Of a stretch of 64,000 nucleotides of DNA, positions 1-9,737 are shown one piece after another. Positions within the stretch are counted from its first letter, which is position 1. Every line of letters starts with the position of its first letter. The stretch comes from Cupriavidus numazuensis (lineage in GTDB: Bacteria; Pseudomonadota; Gammaproteobacteria; Burkholderiales; Burkholderiaceae). Position numbers and translations under genes: made by a program. Location: the NCBI RefSeq assembly GCF_905397435.1, contig NZ_CAJPVI010000039.1:1-64000 (forward strand), written 5' to 3'. The notes below the pieces were generated by a model. It saw only the letters and a program-made list of their open reading frames with translations. It did no database searches and was not told the DNA's origin.

Positions 1-130
1 GCACACTACGATAAAAATTCGCCCCTTTGGGGCAACCAAAACGCGTTTTTGGTTACTTTTGTCGCTCGGACAAAAGTGACTCGCCGGCTACGCCGGCGAA
101 ACAGCAGCGCCCGCCAAGAGCGACAACCCT
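1..130 (+). repeat. REP-like dispersed repeat, copy A
   Basis: This stretch contains two short dyads: ACTTTTGTCGCTCGGACAAAAGT (about 55-77) and TCGCCGGCTACGCCGGCGA (about 81-99), followed by ACAGCAGCGC. The same layout recurs at 56172-56300 in the same orientation and at about 55586-55681 inverted. It lies 3' of the chemoreceptor gene and may also work as a transcription stop. It does not code for a protein. Confidence 0.65.
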
Positions 131-162
131 CACCCGCACACCCCCCAAAAATCCAACCCCCT

Positions 163-1734
163 TCAAGAAAGCAACGCCAAATGCCCCCCTGAAACCTCCC
201 CAGTCTGAAACACCGCCACTGCCGCCGACAAGTCCCTCGCCCGCTCCTGCAGCGATTCCGCGGCGGCCGCCGCCTCTTCCACAAGCGCCGCATTCTGCTG
301 CGTCACCTGATCCATCTGCGTAACCGCCGTGTTGACCTGCTGGATGCCCGAGCTTTGTTCTTCGCTGGCGGCGGTGATCTCGCCCATCAGGTCCGCGACG
401 CGGCGCACGGCGGCGACGACCTGTTCCATCGTGGCCCCGGCCTCGCCGACCAGCGCGTTGCCCGATTCCACTTGGCCGACGGACGTCTCGATCAGCGTCT
501 TGATTTCCTTCGCTGCGGTGGCGCTGCGCTGGGCCAGCGTGCGCACCTCGCCCGCCACGACGGCAAATCCGCGTCCCTGTTCGCCGGCGCGCGCGGCTTC
601 CACCGCCGCGTTGAGCGCGAGGATGTTGGTCTGGAATGCAATGCCGTCGATCACGCCGATGATGTCGGCAATCTTGTTCGCGGACGTGCTGATCGAACCC
701 ATTGCATGCACGACCCTGGAAACGACTTCGCCGCCCTTTGCCGCGGTTTCGGAGGCGCTGGTGACGAGTGCGTTGGCCTGTCGCGCATTGTCCGCGTTCT
801 GCCTCACCGTGGCGGTCATCTGCTCCATCGAAGCCGCGGTTTCCTCGAGCGAGCTGGCTTGCTCTTCCGTGCGCGTCGACAGATCGCTGTTGCCGCTCGC
901 AATCTGCGCGGAGGCGGTCGCAATGGTATCGGCGTTGCCCCGCACCTGCGTCACGATGCCGGTCAGGCTCTGGACCATTTCCTTGAGCGCCTGCAGCAGT
1001 TCACCGACTTCATCGCGCGACGTCACCGCAATCTGCGGCGTCAGGTCGCCCTTTGCCACACGGCGCGCAAGATCCACCGCCCTGGAGAGCGGCACCGTGA
1101 TCGCACGCGTGAGCCACACGCCCACGACGACCGCGAGCAGGATGCCAATGGCCAACGCAGCGACGGTCCCGGCAAACACGGTCTTGTAGCGCGCCTGGGA
1201 TGCCTCGTATTCGGCCTTGCCGACACTGAGCTGCAATTCGATCAGCGCGCTGAGGTCCTTTCGCGTCGGCGTGTAGAGCGCTTTCATCGGACCGCGCACG
1301 AGTGCATCGAGACGCTGCGCATCACCGGCGCGCAGTGCCGCGAGCGCCGGCGTGATCGCTTCGTCGCGGAACTTCTGGTTGTGGTCGGCATATTGTTTGA
1401 CCAGGACCTGCTCTTCCGATGTCAGGTACGTGGCGGTGTAGGCCTTCCATTGCTCTTCGGCGTCACGAATGAGCGCCTCGATATCGGCAGCCGCCTTTGC
1501 GATGCCCGCCGCGTCGCTGGCGTCGACCGTCGACAGGCCGAGCTGCGCCCGCAGCAGCGAGCGAGCCATTTGGTCAAGCTGCCCGACACAGACCAGCCGG
1601 TCCTCGTACACCGTCTTCAGCGAGGCATTGACGGACCCGAGGTTGACGACGCCGCTGACGCCGATGCCCAGCAGGAGCACCGACAGTAAAGCAACCAGAA
1701 AATAGAGACGCGACTTGATGCTTAAGTTGTTCAC
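163..1734 (-). CDS. Methyl-accepting chemotaxis protein
   Basis: A 523-residue inner-membrane chemoreceptor that would pass ligand signals to CheA/CheW. Residues 10-31 form the first membrane helix. A periplasmic four-helix-bundle sensor of about 155 residues follows, then a second helix at about 187-209, a HAMP segment at 208-262 and a long cytoplasmic signalling coiled coil. The conserved hairpin tip reads [20 protein letters not shown] and is followed by [12 protein letters not shown]. The C-terminus ends GGHLALLS, so there is no NWETF-type tether for CheR/CheB. The start is a GTG with TAGGAAAA just upstream. No chemotaxis genes lie nearby, so this is an orphan receptor. The ligand cannot be read from the sequence. 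It lies 300 bp downstream of the hybrid kinase gene on the same strand. Confidence 0.93.
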   Translation of the reverse strand: MNNLSIKSRLYFLVALLSVLLLGIGVSGVVNLGSVNASLKTVYEDRLVCVGQLDQMARSLLRAQLGLSTVDASDAAGIAKAAADIEALIRDAEEQWKAYTATYLTSEEQVLVKQYADHNQKFRDEAITPALAALRAGDAQRLDALVRGPMKALYTPTRKDLSALIELQLSVGKAEYEASQARYKTVFAGTVAALAIGILLAVVVGVWLTRAITVPLSRAVDLARRVAKGDLTPQIAVTSRDEVGELLQALKEMVQSLTGIVTQVRGNADTIATASAQIASGNSDLSTRTEEQASSLEETAASMEQMTATVRQNADNARQANALVTSASETAAKGGEVVSRVVHAMGSISTSANKIADIIGVIDGIAFQTNILALNAAVEAARAGEQGRGFAVVAGEVRTLAQRSATAAKEIKTLIETSVGQVESGNALVGEAGATMEQVVAAVRRVADLMGEITAASEEQSSGIQQVNTAVTQMDQVTQQNAALVEEAAAAAESLQERARDLSAAVAVFQTGEVSGGHLALLS

Positions 1735-1744
1735 CGAGATTTTC

Positions 1745-1804
1745 CTACGCTGTCCGTGACCCGTTCCCTGCCGGCGAAGGCAAGTGATTGTCAGGCTGGT
1801 TCAT
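1745..1804 (-). CDS. Possible 19-residue leader peptide upstream of the chemoreceptor
   Basis: An ATG preceded by AAGGAAGGG opens a 19-codon frame ([19 protein letters not shown]) that stops 10 bases before the GTG of the chemoreceptor. Its stop codon overlaps the receptor's ribosome-binding region, so translation could be coupled. It is too short to judge by composition and may be chance. Confidence 0.2.
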   Translation of the reverse strand: MNQPDNHLPSPAGNGSRTA

Positions 1805-2034
1805 CGCCAGCCCTTCCTTGTTGGATGCCTGTATCAGGCTTCCCGTTATCGTCAGGCGTAGGCCAGGTTTAAGGCTCGTTTTTGGTGCATTCCGGAAGTG
1901 CCTCGCGCGTACCACGCCCGAGGCCTGACGCCTGACAACCGTATCGCCATGGGCGCGAGGCGATGGAGCCGTGCGCATCAACGCGATGCCGCGAGTGTCT
2001 CGCGGCATGCATGCAAGGGGGAGAGTAGAACTAC

Positions 2035-5000
2035 TCAGCGGCGCAGGGCCGTGTTTGGCGTCGGCGCGTCGACGAATTCCAGCGCGGTCGACAGCGACGA
2101 CAGCAGCGATTCATATTGGTCCATGAACGCCGACAGCAGCGCTTGGTCAGGCCGGTCGTCGAGGAACTGGCGCTCCAGCGTGCGAAGCATCGGGGCGAGT
2201 TCCACCGCGCCGAGCGTCGCCAGGATTGCGTGCATATTGTGCGCAAGCAGGCTCGCATCGCGGTAGCGCGCTTCGGATACTGCCTGATGCAACTGCCGGT
2301 GGAAGTCCATGCGCTCGGCAAGAATGCGCTGCACGAGCCCGACGTAGATCTCGCGGCGTCCCTGCAGTCGTTCGAGTGCCGGCCCGACATCGAGCGCCGG
2401 GATCGCGCGCAGCGATACGATGCACGGAACTTTCGCGACGGCTGGCGCCGGGGTGCTCGCGATCGCCGCGGCGCTTTGCAATGACGGTGCATCGCCGCCA
2501 ACAAGCCGCGCCATGACCTGGTAGAGCTTCCAGGGCTCGATCGGCTTCGACACGTAGTCATCCATGCCGGCCGCCAGGCAGCGCTGCCGGTCATCTTCCA
2601 GCGCACTGGCCGTCAATGCCACGACCGGCATCGAGGCGTGCCGCGGGTCGCTGCGGATGCGCTGCGTGGTTTCGAGCCCGTCCAGCATGGGCATCTGGAC
2701 GTCCATCAGTACCAGATCAAAGCGCCCTTGTGCGAGCAGGCCCAGCGCATGCTGGCCGTTGTTCGCTTGCGTGACCTGCATGCCAGCCTGCGTCAGCAGC
2801 GCCTGCGCGACTTCCTGGTTGATCGGGTTGTCCTCCACCAGCAGCACCGTGCGTCCGCGCAGCGCGTGCGGAATCGCGGTGCGCGCAGCGCCAGGCAGAT
2901 CGTCGTGCACGTGTTCTGCCGAAGACTGAACGGCGTCTTGTTTTGGCGTGACGGCCGGCAGGCGTGCAGCGCGGCCTTGCCATGCGGGCGGCGTCGAAAC
3001 GCCAAGACCGATCTCGAGCGTAAATACGCTGCCCACACCTGCCTGGCTCTGCACGGTGATGCGACCACCCATCAACTCGGCAAGTCGTTTGCTGATCGCC
3101 AGGCCAAGGCCCGTTCCCTCGAAGCGCCGCGCGGCCGAACTGTCGGCCTGGTGGAACGGGCTGAACAATACGAGCAAGGCATCTTCGGCAATGCCGATTC
3201 CTGTGTCGCTGACCTCGAAGCGCACGGCCACGGTGTCGTCATCGGCATGGCATGCGCGCACCCGCAAGCGGATCTCGCCGGCATCGGTGAACTTGAGCGC
3301 ATTGCCAAGCAGGTTGATCAGGATCTGCCCGATGCGCTGGGAGTCTCCGATGACATGGAGCGGCAGCGCGGGATCGACCTCCATATGCAAGACCAGGCCT
3401 TTCTTGCGGACCTGCTCGCGGAACAGGGACAAGACGTGGTCCAGCAGGCGCGCAAGCGGAAAGCTAGCGGCATCGACTGCCAGCATGCCCGCCTCCATCT
3501 TCGAGAAGTCGAGGATGTCATTGACGATACGCTGCAGGTGCTGGCAAGACTCTTCGATGCGCGCCAGGTAGTGTCCCTGCCTGCCGCTGTCCGGCTCGCC
3601 GATCGCGAGATGCGTCATGCCGCTGATGCCATTCAGCGGGGTCCGGATTTCGTGGCTCATGTTCGCCAGGAACTGCGACTTGGCGCGCGCCGCCGCTTCC
3701 GCCGACTCGCGCGCCTCCATCAGTTCGCGCGTGCGCTCGGCCACTTTCCATTCAAGCGTGCTCGCCAGGTTTTCCAGCGCCTGGCGCGTCCGTTCCTGTT
3801 CGGAGATGTCGGTAACCACGGTGCCGACGCCGATGATGCCTGCGTCATTGCGGCTGCGGACCGGAAACCTCGCGACGCGATAGACCCGTTGCCCGTGCGT
3901 ACGCACGTCCAGCGTATGCACATCCACCTGCGTTTGGCCTGTGCGCAGCACGTCGGCATGGCCGCGCTCGCAGATGCCCGCGACGCGCCGGTCGGGCAAG
4001 GCCGTCCACGCGTTCCGGCCCAGCAGGTCATCGAGGGGCAGGCCGGCGAATTCGCAGTAGATATCATTGGCCATATCGACCCTGCCGCCGGGGCTCATGT
4101 AGGCAAGACCCGCCGGCACGTTCTTGCGAAAGGCCTGCCAGCGCTCCGCGTTCTGCCGCATTTCGCGGCGGCTGCGCCAGTGCAATGCAGTCAGCGCAAG
4201 GATCAGGCAAATGGCGAGCGCAGTCAGCGCGATGATCGCCTGGCGCGCCAGATGGAACGAGCGGTACGCCTCGTCGGTATCGAGCTCGACCATGACACCC
4301 ATTGCGGTATCGGGAAACCAGTGCCCCACGCCGATGACGCGACGGCCGCGATAGTCGATGTAGTGATCGAATACGCGCGTCTCGCCGTCCCTGGCACCGA
4401 TCAGCGCTGCAGCCAGTTCGGTCAGTTGTCCGTTACCGTCGGCTGGCACCCACGGGCCGCCACCGCGCGGCCGGGTCGGAACTTGCGCCCACAGGCCGAA
4501 GGGCGCCGATAGCCATGGCTTCGCCGACGGCTGCAACGCACCGTCGCCAGGCAACCCGGGCGACAGCAGACGTCCTGCGGCGTCGATGACATAGGCCTTG
4601 CCACTCTTGCCCGACCAGCCCACGCGCAGGATCTCGAACAGCCGGTCCTTGGGGTCCGTACGCAGGCAAAGGAAGGCGATCGGCGCCTGCGGCTTGCCGA
4701 TGCGGGCACAGACCTGCTGGAACAAGGTGCCCGGAGGCTGCTCGCCCTCGGCAGTCTGGATCGGCATGGGCGACCGGTTCGGCCGTGTCGCCACGTAATC
4801 GGCATGCTCGGCGCGAGCCAGCGCTTCGATCACCACCGCGGTCGATACCGGCCTGCCGACATAGGCGCGACTGCTGGCCGCGACAATCACGCGCTCCGGC
4901 GTTATCAGGCTATAGCCCTCGAAGCCGCGACTGCGGAATACGGGCGTGATCCACGCTTCATACTCGTCGCGCAGCGCCTGGTCGGCCGGCGCCGCGGCAA

Positions 5001-5313
5001 TGCGGCGGGCGAGGTCGATCTGGTACGGGTTCTCGATGATCGTCCGCAGCCGTGTCTCGCCGTCCTCCCTCAGCATGCCGATCATGCGCGTGACGGCATG
5101 CAGCGCGGCTTGCCGTTCGGCCTTCACGCGGGCACGCTCCTGCGAATGCAGCGTGTCAAGCACATGGGCACTCAGAAGCAGGATGAGCGCAATCGCGGCG
5201 CAAGTCATGCCCATCGTCTTGCGGACATCGGCAGCAGGAATCTTCCCGGCACGCTGCCAGAGTCGCCCGAGGCCTCGCCTGATTTGGCCGGGCGTGAAAG
5301 AGAATGAGTTCAC
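2035..5313 (-). CDS. Hybrid sensor histidine kinase with PAS, receiver and HPt domains
   Basis: A 1092-residue tripartite (BarA/EvgS-type) kinase. It has a membrane helix near residue 36-55, a large extracytoplasmic sensor (about 60-350), and a second helix near 355-378. A PAS domain (about 390-505), a coiled linker and HisKA with the H-box [13 protein letters not shown] follow. The ATPase domain shows [19 protein letters not shown] and GTGLGLAIS. The receiver carries the phospho-acceptor in [13 protein letters not shown], and the C-terminal HPt has [13 protein letters not shown]. In the HPt the usual lysine-glycine after the histidine is replaced by His-Ala. The start is GTG without a clear ribosome-binding site. 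No cognate output regulator is adjacent, so the phosphorelay target is unknown. Confidence 0.92.
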   Translation of the reverse strand: MNSFSFTPGQIRRGLGRLWQRAGKIPAADVRKTMGMTCAAIALILLLSAHVLDTLHSQERARVKAERQAALHAVTRMIGMLREDGETRLRTIIENPYQIDLARRIAAAPADQALRDEYEAWITPVFRSRGFEGYSLITPERVIVAASSRAYVGRPVSTAVVIEALARAEHADYVATRPNRSPMPIQTAEGEQPPGTLFQQVCARIGKPQAPIAFLCLRTDPKDRLFEILRVGWSGKSGKAYVIDAAGRLLSPGLPGDGALQPSAKPWLSAPFGLWAQVPTRPRGGGPWVPADGNGQLTELAAALIGARDGETRVFDHYIDYRGRRVIGVGHWFPDTAMGVMVELDTDEAYRSFHLARQAIIALTALAICLILALTALHWRSRREMRQNAERWQAFRKNVPAGLAYMSPGGRVDMANDIYCEFAGLPLDDLLGRNAWTALPDRRVAGICERGHADVLRTGQTQVDVHTLDVRTHGQRVYRVARFPVRSRNDAGIIGVGTVVTDISEQERTRQALENLASTLEWKVAERTRELMEARESAEAAARAKSQFLANMSHEIRTPLNGISGMTHLAIGEPDSGRQGHYLARIEESCQHLQRIVNDILDFSKMEAGMLAVDAASFPLARLLDHVLSLFREQVRKKGLVLHMEVDPALPLHVIGDSQRIGQILINLLGNALKFTDAGEIRLRVRACHADDDTVAVRFEVSDTGIGIAEDALLVLFSPFHQADSSAARRFEGTGLGLAISKRLAELMGGRITVQSQAGVGSVFTLEIGLGVSTPPAWQGRAARLPAVTPKQDAVQSSAEHVHDDLPGAARTAIPHALRGRTVLLVEDNPINQEVAQALLTQAGMQVTQANNGQHALGLLAQGRFDLVLMDVQMPMLDGLETTQRIRSDPRHASMPVVALTASALEDDRQRCLAAGMDDYVSKPIEPWKLYQVMARLVGGDAPSLQSAAAIASTPAPAVAKVPCIVSLRAIPALDVGPALERLQGRREIYVGLVQRILAERMDFHRQLHQAVSEARYRDASLLAHNMHAILATLGAVELAPMLRTLERQFLDDRPDQALLSAFMDQYESLLSSLSTALEFVDAPTPNTALRR

Positions 5314-5527
5314 GGTAGAGGGAGCGTGGGCGCGGTGCTGCCCGACGCAGGCCGGGTGCCGGCGCGGGGCCGAAACAGAAGCGCGTGCGACTGGCGTAGG
5401 TGGTCCATGGAGCGCCCGTCAACGGCGGACGCTGCGGTGCATTATCCGGGCCGCGCCGCGTCAGGGGAATCCGGCATTGCCCGGCAAAAACGCGATGCGA
5501 TGACCCGCCGGGCTCGCAGATCTCGTA

Positions 5528-5544
5528 CGAAGAAATGGGTACGC
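5528..5544 (-). repeat. Outlying iteron-like site
   Basis: CGAAGAAATGGGTACGC differs by one base from the inverted consensus CGCAGAAA(C/T)GGGTACGC. It is followed by the TTTGG flank shared by other dispersed copies. It is the only copy found left of repA. Confidence 0.7.
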
Positions 5545-5654
5545 TTTGGCCAATTCGACAGGCGGGTGGCGATTTGCGCGGCCCGCCATACTGTGCGGAG
5601 GCTCACCGGGCCCCAGCGGAAAGTGTGGTGATTCGCACAAAAATAATTTACATT

Positions 5655-5705
5655 AACTTTGGTGTGGCAAAAGTGGCCTGCTCGGAATCCACTTTGACGA
5701 AAGTT
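5655..5705. promoter_or_regulatory. Imperfect dyad in front of the recombinase-like gene
   Basis: Outer arms AACTTT (5655-5660) and AAAGTT (5700-5705) enclose inner arms CAAAAGTGG (5668-5676) and CCACTTTG (5689-5696). It ends 33 bases before the ATG, so it is a plausible operator or promoter region. No factor can be named. Confidence 0.35.
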
Positions 5706-5738
5706 GTTATAGTTCAGTCACTTACATGAGATCTGGCA

Positions 5739-7295
5739 ATGAGTGAAGACGGCGCCGCATCGGGTGCCACCAAGCTGACGCGGACGGAATTCGCGGTCGT
5801 GCGCGCGTATGCGCAGGGCATGAGACCGGTGGATATCGCGAACCGGTACCTTACCGATCCGGACGACGACGACGTGCTGACCGAGCACCAGGCGATCACC
5901 CGGATCCTGAGTCTGCGCGACCGGCTGGTCCAGTTTGCATTGCAGCACGACCGGCCCGAGATCGCCGAGATGTTCGAGGCGCTGCGCGGGCGATCCGACG
6001 TCGGCATGACCCGCCGCGTTGACGCACTTTCCTCTTTAGAGGGTCTTGGCCAGGGTCGTCCATCGTCGGGACATGAGGTGGGACTATGGTTCGGCCCGAG
6101 CCTGGCCAAGCGCCTGACCTCAGCCGGCATTCACAAGATTTCAGATCTGGCGGGTCTGGCCAATGCGCGAGGCAGCAGTTGGTGGCGCGCCGTTCCTCGC
6201 ATTGGCCCGAAGTCGGCGGAGGTCATTACACGATGGCTGATTCAACAGCATGCCGCACGTAAAGATACTAATAAAGCACTTATAGAGGCATATATCGTCG
6301 CGCCGTCGGACGTTTCGCGGCGCCCCGCCATGGTCCCTCTTGCACTGGGCCCGGGCATGACGCATCCCGTGCCGCTCGAACTTATGTTGCCGCATGGTGA
6401 CTCGGGGCCAGACGCTGAACGATCGGATCTGGAACTCGTTCGGCAATGGCTGGATGCCAGGCCCCGCTCCCCGCATACCCGGAACAGCTATCGCAGGGAG
6501 GCAGAGCGGCTGCTGCTTTGGCTGGCTCAGGAACGATTACAAATGAAAAATATGACGGCGGAAGCGCTGCAACGCTATGCAGCGTTCCTGCGCGCACCGG
6601 CGCCGGCGTCGTTCTGGTGCGGCCCCGCAAGTCCGCGTGACCGGGTTCACTGGCGCCCGTTCGAGGGGCCGCTCGGCGCAAGCTCGCAGGCTGCCGCGCT
6701 ACGCGTGGTGCGTGCCATGCTCAAGGCGCTGTCCCGGACAGGACGGATCGGAGATATCCGTGGGTCTCTGGAAGTGTCCATCGCCCAGGCCGACGTGGTG
6801 GAGTCCGACGCACCAGACGCACTGAAGCGCAATCATATTGATGAATTTCTCGATTGGCTGGGGACCCAACACGACGCGAAGTGGCAGGCAGCGCTCGCAG
6901 CCGGCCTGCTGGTGCGCGATGGCTTCAGGCTAAGCCAGCTTGCCTGCCTCACATGCGGCGCTTTGCGAATGGATGGAGACGGGGCCCGTCTGGATGAGGA
7001 TGGTGCGCCATCGGTCCCGGCCGTAGTTGCCGCGGACACGCTCGCAGCGCTCCGGACGCATTGGGTACGGCGAGGGTTCGAAGGCAGCCCGCCTGCTGCC
7101 GCGGCGCTCCTCGGGCCGCTCGAATTTCCGCGCACCCGCCGTGGCCTCGCGAAACGCCTGGCGGGCTCAGCCGCCGGCTATGGCGCCAGCGGTCTTGATC
7201 AGTTGCTGCGCGCCGCGTGGAAGACTTTCGTGGCAGCGAAGGCAATCGAATTGCCGGCATTCACGCCGAGACAGATCCGTACTGCGACAGCCTGA
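5739..7295 (+). CDS. Tyrosine-recombinase (phage integrase)-like protein, catalytic C-terminus missing
   Basis: A 518-residue protein beside the partition genes. Residues 150-167 (AVPRIGPKSAEVITRWL) look like a helix-hairpin-helix DNA contact. Residues 228-290 resemble the SAM-like core-binding domain of integrases, including RSPHTRNSYRREAERLLLWL. The catalytic fold is recognisable at 390-403, where VRDGFRLSQL matches the first catalytic arginine region. The protein ends at TPRQIRTATA, which aligns with the HxxR box. The box histidine is Arg here, and the last conserved His/Trp and the nucleophile Tyr are absent. No other frame downstream restores them. It may be a DNA-binding accessory of the origin rather than an active recombinase. 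Genes of this kind beside rep/par of Burkholderiales secondary replicons are known to me only in general terms. Confidence 0.7.
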   Translation: MSEDGAASGATKLTRTEFAVVRAYAQGMRPVDIANRYLTDPDDDDVLTEHQAITRILSLRDRLVQFALQHDRPEIAEMFEALRGRSDVGMTRRVDALSSLEGLGQGRPSSGHEVGLWFGPSLAKRLTSAGIHKISDLAGLANARGSSWWRAVPRIGPKSAEVITRWLIQQHAARKDTNKALIEAYIVAPSDVSRRPAMVPLALGPGMTHPVPLELMLPHGDSGPDAERSDLELVRQWLDARPRSPHTRNSYRREAERLLLWLAQERLQMKNMTAEALQRYAAFLRAPAPASFWCGPASPRDRVHWRPFEGPLGASSQAAALRVVRAMLKALSRTGRIGDIRGSLEVSIAQADVVESDAPDALKRNHIDEFLDWLGTQHDAKWQAALAAGLLVRDGFRLSQLACLTCGALRMDGDGARLDEDGAPSVPAVVAADTLAALRTHWVRRGFEGSPPAAAALLGPLEFPRTRRGLAKRLAGSAAGYGASGLDQLLRAAWKTFVAAKAIELPAFTPRQIRTATA

Positions 7296-7375
7296 AGTTT
7301 CTACGGGTCGCGCAAGGAGGAGCGGTTCATTCCCCTCCCCTCGCGCCCGTGCTTCGCCCTCAGTGGCGCGCCACG

Positions 7376-8386
7376 TCAGAGCAGCGTCTTGTCGAGGCCA
7401 AAGCGCGCCTTGAGCGCCTCCACCAGCGCCTCGCGCGCGCTGCGGTCGCTGAGCTGAACATCCAGCATCACCCGTCCGGAATCCCATTCCTTGATCGTGC
7501 CAAGCAACTGACCCGCGTCTGTACGAATCTTGTACTGGCGGCTGATCTCCTTGACCTTGCGCGACTTGCCTTCCTGCGCCTGCTTGCGGATCGACTCGAC
7601 TTCGCGGCTCGACAATCCGTCCGTCATGATGCGCGTCGCGAGTTCGCGCGTGCGATCCTCGCCGGCCAGCTTGAAGTACAGCGTCAGTTCATAACCCGCG
7701 GCGATGCCGATGGCGTTCGGCCGTTCGCGCATGACCGCCAGAACCGACTCGGGCAGGCGCAACAATGCGAGGGTCTTGTTGACCGTGCCCGCGGAGATAC
7801 CGGTCAACTCGCAGATGTCCTCCTCCTTCTGCACCTTGCCTTCATCGAGCAACTGGCGCCAGGCGATCGCGTTGTCGAGCGCGGACTGGTCCGACCGCTG
7901 CTCGTTGAGCATGAACGACAGCCGGTAGAAGTCGAGATCGGTAAGATCATTTTCGACAAAGCACTCCATCTCGAGCTTGCCGGCAGACGCCAGGGCACGC
8001 TTTCGATAATGGCCGTCGATCAGGATGTAGTGGCCCGGCCGGGAGGGATCTGGCGCGGCCAGGCCTGGCGTCTTCTGCCCGTGAGTGGCAATCGATGCGG
8101 CCCGCTCCTGCACGACGGCAGGATCGTAGATCCGGCGCGCATTGAGCGGATTGTCATGCAGGTGGGTCAGGAGAATCCGGACCAGCGAACGGGAGTTCTC
8201 CGTTTCCGCGCTTTCAGCGCTGAAAGCCGCGGGTTGCTCCGGCTGGCGCGCCTGCAGCAGGCCGTTCGGATGCTGGGAGATCGCCGCCTCGGCGCGCGCG
8301 AACCGATCGAGGGAATCGCTGCGATTCTTTTCGGCCGCCATGCCGGCCAGCATGCCCGCCTTCAGGCTCTTCAGTTTTGTAGCCAT
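7376..8386 (-). CDS. parB: Chromosome/plasmid partition protein ParB
   Basis: A 336-residue centromere-binding CTPase-type protein. Residues 65-150 match the ParB N-terminal nuclease-like fold, with NPLNARRIYDP and DGHYRKRALASAG in place of the usual GERRYRA box. A helix-turn-helix lies at about 186-210 (EEDICELTGISAGTVNKTLALL), followed by a C-terminal dimerisation part. It is translated three bases after parA and the two form one operon. A perfect 16-bp palindrome inside its own coding sequence (codons 54-59) is a candidate parS. It converges on the recombinase-like gene with an 80-bp gap. Confidence 0.95.
   Translation of the reverse strand: MATKLKSLKAGMLAGMAAEKNRSDSLDRFARAEAAISQHPNGLLQARQPEQPAAFSAESAETENSRSLVRILLTHLHDNPLNARRIYDPAVVQERAASIATHGQKTPGLAAPDPSRPGHYILIDGHYRKRALASAGKLEMECFVENDLTDLDFYRLSFMLNEQRSDQSALDNAIAWRQLLDEGKVQKEEDICELTGISAGTVNKTLALLRLPESVLAVMRERPNAIGIAAGYELTLYFKLAGEDRTRELATRIMTDGLSSREVESIRKQAQEGKSRKVKEISRQYKIRTDAGQLLGTIKEWDSGRVMLDVQLSDRSAREALVEALKARFGLDKTLL
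8211..8226. promoter_or_regulatory. parS: Candidate parS centromere site 1 (inside parB)
   Basis: A perfect palindrome CTTTCAGCGCTGAAAG, extendable by one base pair on each side (8210-8227), lies within parB. The identical 16-mer recurs in front of parA at 9060-9075. Two identical palindromes in a par operon are what is expected of ParB binding sites. The assignment is inference. Confidence 0.75.
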
Positions 8387-8389
8387 GCC

Positions 8390-9049
8390 TTAATGCTCAA
8401 TCAAAGACAACACTTCATCGACCATCATGTCGACCTCCTGCACCGCTTCGCGCGCGCCGGCGACGCCATGGACGGTACATCCGATTGCCTGGCATTCGCG
8501 GAATGCCGAGCGCGATCCGATCATGGAGTTCAATAGCGGAACCTCGCCGTCATCGCCGAGGATTTCGATGGCCTGGCGCGCGATCGACACGCGTCGCTGC
8601 ACCATATTCGCCATCACGCGAATCAGCAGCGTTTCATTCTGGACTTGTGCATGCTGGGCCAGCGTCTTCGCTGCCACGGCTGCCCATAAGTCGGGCGGCG
8701 ACGGTACCACAGGAATGATCGCCAGATCCGAAATCAGCAACGCGCTCGACGGCGCCGCGGAATGCACTGCAGGCGGGCAATCCACAACGATGTAGTCGTA
8801 GTCCTGGACGAACTTGCGGACTTCCCGATGCATGGCACCGCCCGACGGTGCCAGGCCGATGACCGAAGCCGGAAAAGGGCGCTCATCGCTGGCCTGTGCC
8901 GCCCATCGCGTAGCAGTGCCCTGCTCGTCCATGTCGACCAGCATCGAGCGGGCGCCACGCAGGCCGAGCGTCCCGGCCAGATGCATGCTCACCGTAGTCT
9001 TGCCGCACCCGCCCTTCTGGTTGAAGACCGTGATGATTTTTGCTGCCAC
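8390..9049 (-). CDS. parA: Partition ATPase ParA
   Basis: A 219-residue Walker-type ATPase that would move ParB-bound origins over the nucleoid. The deviant Walker A is KGGCGKTT at residues 12-19, and a DCPPAV motif marks the Walker B region. There is no N-terminal helix-turn-helix, so it is of the short type. The GTG start at 9049 is chosen because the ParA fold begins there (AAKIITVFNQKGG) and GAGAGGTC lies just upstream. The longer open frame to 9124 would run through the palindrome and is probably untranslated leader. It is followed at three bases by parB. Confidence 0.95.
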   Translation of the reverse strand: MAAKIITVFNQKGGCGKTTVSMHLAGTLGLRGARSMLVDMDEQGTATRWAAQASDERPFPASVIGLAPSGGAMHREVRKFVQDYDYIVVDCPPAVHSAAPSSALLISDLAIIPVVPSPPDLWAAVAAKTLAQHAQVQNETLLIRVMANMVQRRVSIARQAIEILGDDGEVPLLNSMIGSRSAFRECQAIGCTVHGVAGAREAVQEVDMMVDEVLSLIEH

Positions 9050-9059
9050 AAGGACCTCT

Positions 9060-9075
9060 CTTTCAGCGCTGAAAG
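9060..9075. promoter_or_regulatory. parS: Candidate parS centromere site 2 (parA leader)
   Basis: The same CTTTCAGCGCTGAAAG palindrome as at 8211-8226, here 10 bases upstream of the parA GTG. Its position suggests that ParB bound there could also repress parAB. Upstream of it, AACTTTAG occurs twice as a direct repeat (9083-9090 and 9095-9102), possibly an operator. Confidence 0.75.
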
Positions 9076-9440
9076 CGCAGTTAACTTTAGGCGCAACTTT
9101 AGCCAAAACGAGGTGATGTATCAACCTGATTCGTAAATTTTATAAAAAATATAAAGATTCACTGCACTATGCGGGAGAGGGGCAGTTTTTGCGGCGGCTT
9201 TGGCAAAAAGCCCAAAGTTTGATATTTGTGCTTGAAATGCGTCAGACAATCCGCCTAAAGTATCTGTAGTGCGCTCTACGGCGCACATGACACGCCAGCA
9301 CAATCTGGTTATGATGCGCCCTACAGTCGAGTCAAGTCGTGCCAACCTCGTCGGCTTCCGTTCGGTATCTACGAGAACTCAACGTGCTTGAACGGTTGTT
9401 TACGTGGTGTAAGAGAACTTGCTTCGAAAAGGAAATTCCT

Positions 9441-9644
9441 ATGGCAACCGGTACGGTCAAGTGGTTTAACGAGACTAAGGGCTTTGGCTTCATCACTCCG
9501 GACGACGGCGGTGCGGATCTGTTCGCGCACTTCTCCGAAATCCAGGGTTCGGGCTTCAAGACGCTGAAGGATGGCCAACGCGTGACCTTCGAGGTCAAGC
9601 AGGGTCCGAAGGGCCTGCAGGCATCGGCGATCAAGCCCGCCTGA
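9441..9644 (+). CDS. Cold-shock protein, CspA family
   Basis: A 67-residue single cold-shock domain with RNA motifs KGFGFI and DLFAHFS, an RNA chaperone/antiterminator type. The ATG at 9441 follows AAAAGGAAATTCCT and starts the canonical [10 protein letters not shown]. The longer open frame starting at 9339 is rejected as leader. A roughly 100-base leader would fit cold-induced regulation. It lies between parA and repA and ends at a shared terminator. A second csp gene lies across the origin at 12378-12581. Confidence 0.95.
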   Translation: MATGTVKWFNETKGFGFITPDDGGADLFAHFSEIQGSGFKTLKDGQRVTFEVKQGPKGLQASAIKPA

Positions 9645-9689
9645 TCTTGCGGCAGCCACGCAGCTCATGCGCGGCTGTCGTTTGAAAGC

Positions 9690-9720
9690 AAAAAAGGCAA
9701 GCCATGTGCTTGCCTTTTTT
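9690..9720. terminator. Bidirectional rho-independent terminator between csp and repA
   Basis: AAAAAAGGCAAG and CTTGCCTTTTTT form a perfect stem around a 7-base loop. An A-run on one side and a T-run on the other let it serve both the rightward csp gene and the leftward repA gene. Confidence 0.9.
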
Positions 9721-9737
9721 GTTGGCGCAGGCAGGTA

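Larger units (their letters stand above)
5314..5738. other. Intergenic region with an outlying iteron and a dyad
   Basis: About 425 bases lie between the divergent kinase and recombinase-like genes. The only recognisable elements are an iteron-like site at 5528-5544 and an imperfect inverted repeat at 5655-5705 next to the recombinase-like start. The right half is AT-rich compared with its surroundings. No convincing gene was found. Confidence 0.5.

Noticed and set aside
355-1689. Long plus-strand frame opposite the chemoreceptor gene
   Set aside because: Shadow frame created by high-GC codon use. The minus strand encodes clear MCP domains.
2638-4512. 624-codon plus-strand frame opposite the hybrid kinase
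   Set aside because: Shadow frame. It has no domain of its own, while the minus strand has HisKA, ATPase, receiver and HPt motifs.
5739-7295. Prophage or integrative element
   Set aside because: The integrase-like protein lacks its catalytic tyrosine, there is no att-like repeat and no phage or transfer genes are nearby. The context is a par/rep locus.
7217-8536. 439-codon plus-strand frame opposite parB
   Set aside because: Checked as a possible continuation of the recombinase-like gene by frameshift. It contains no recombinase motifs and is antisense to parB.
9050-9124. N-terminal extension of ParA
   Set aside because: It reads through the candidate parS palindrome and does not match the ParA fold. 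The GTG at 9049 has a good ribosome-binding site.
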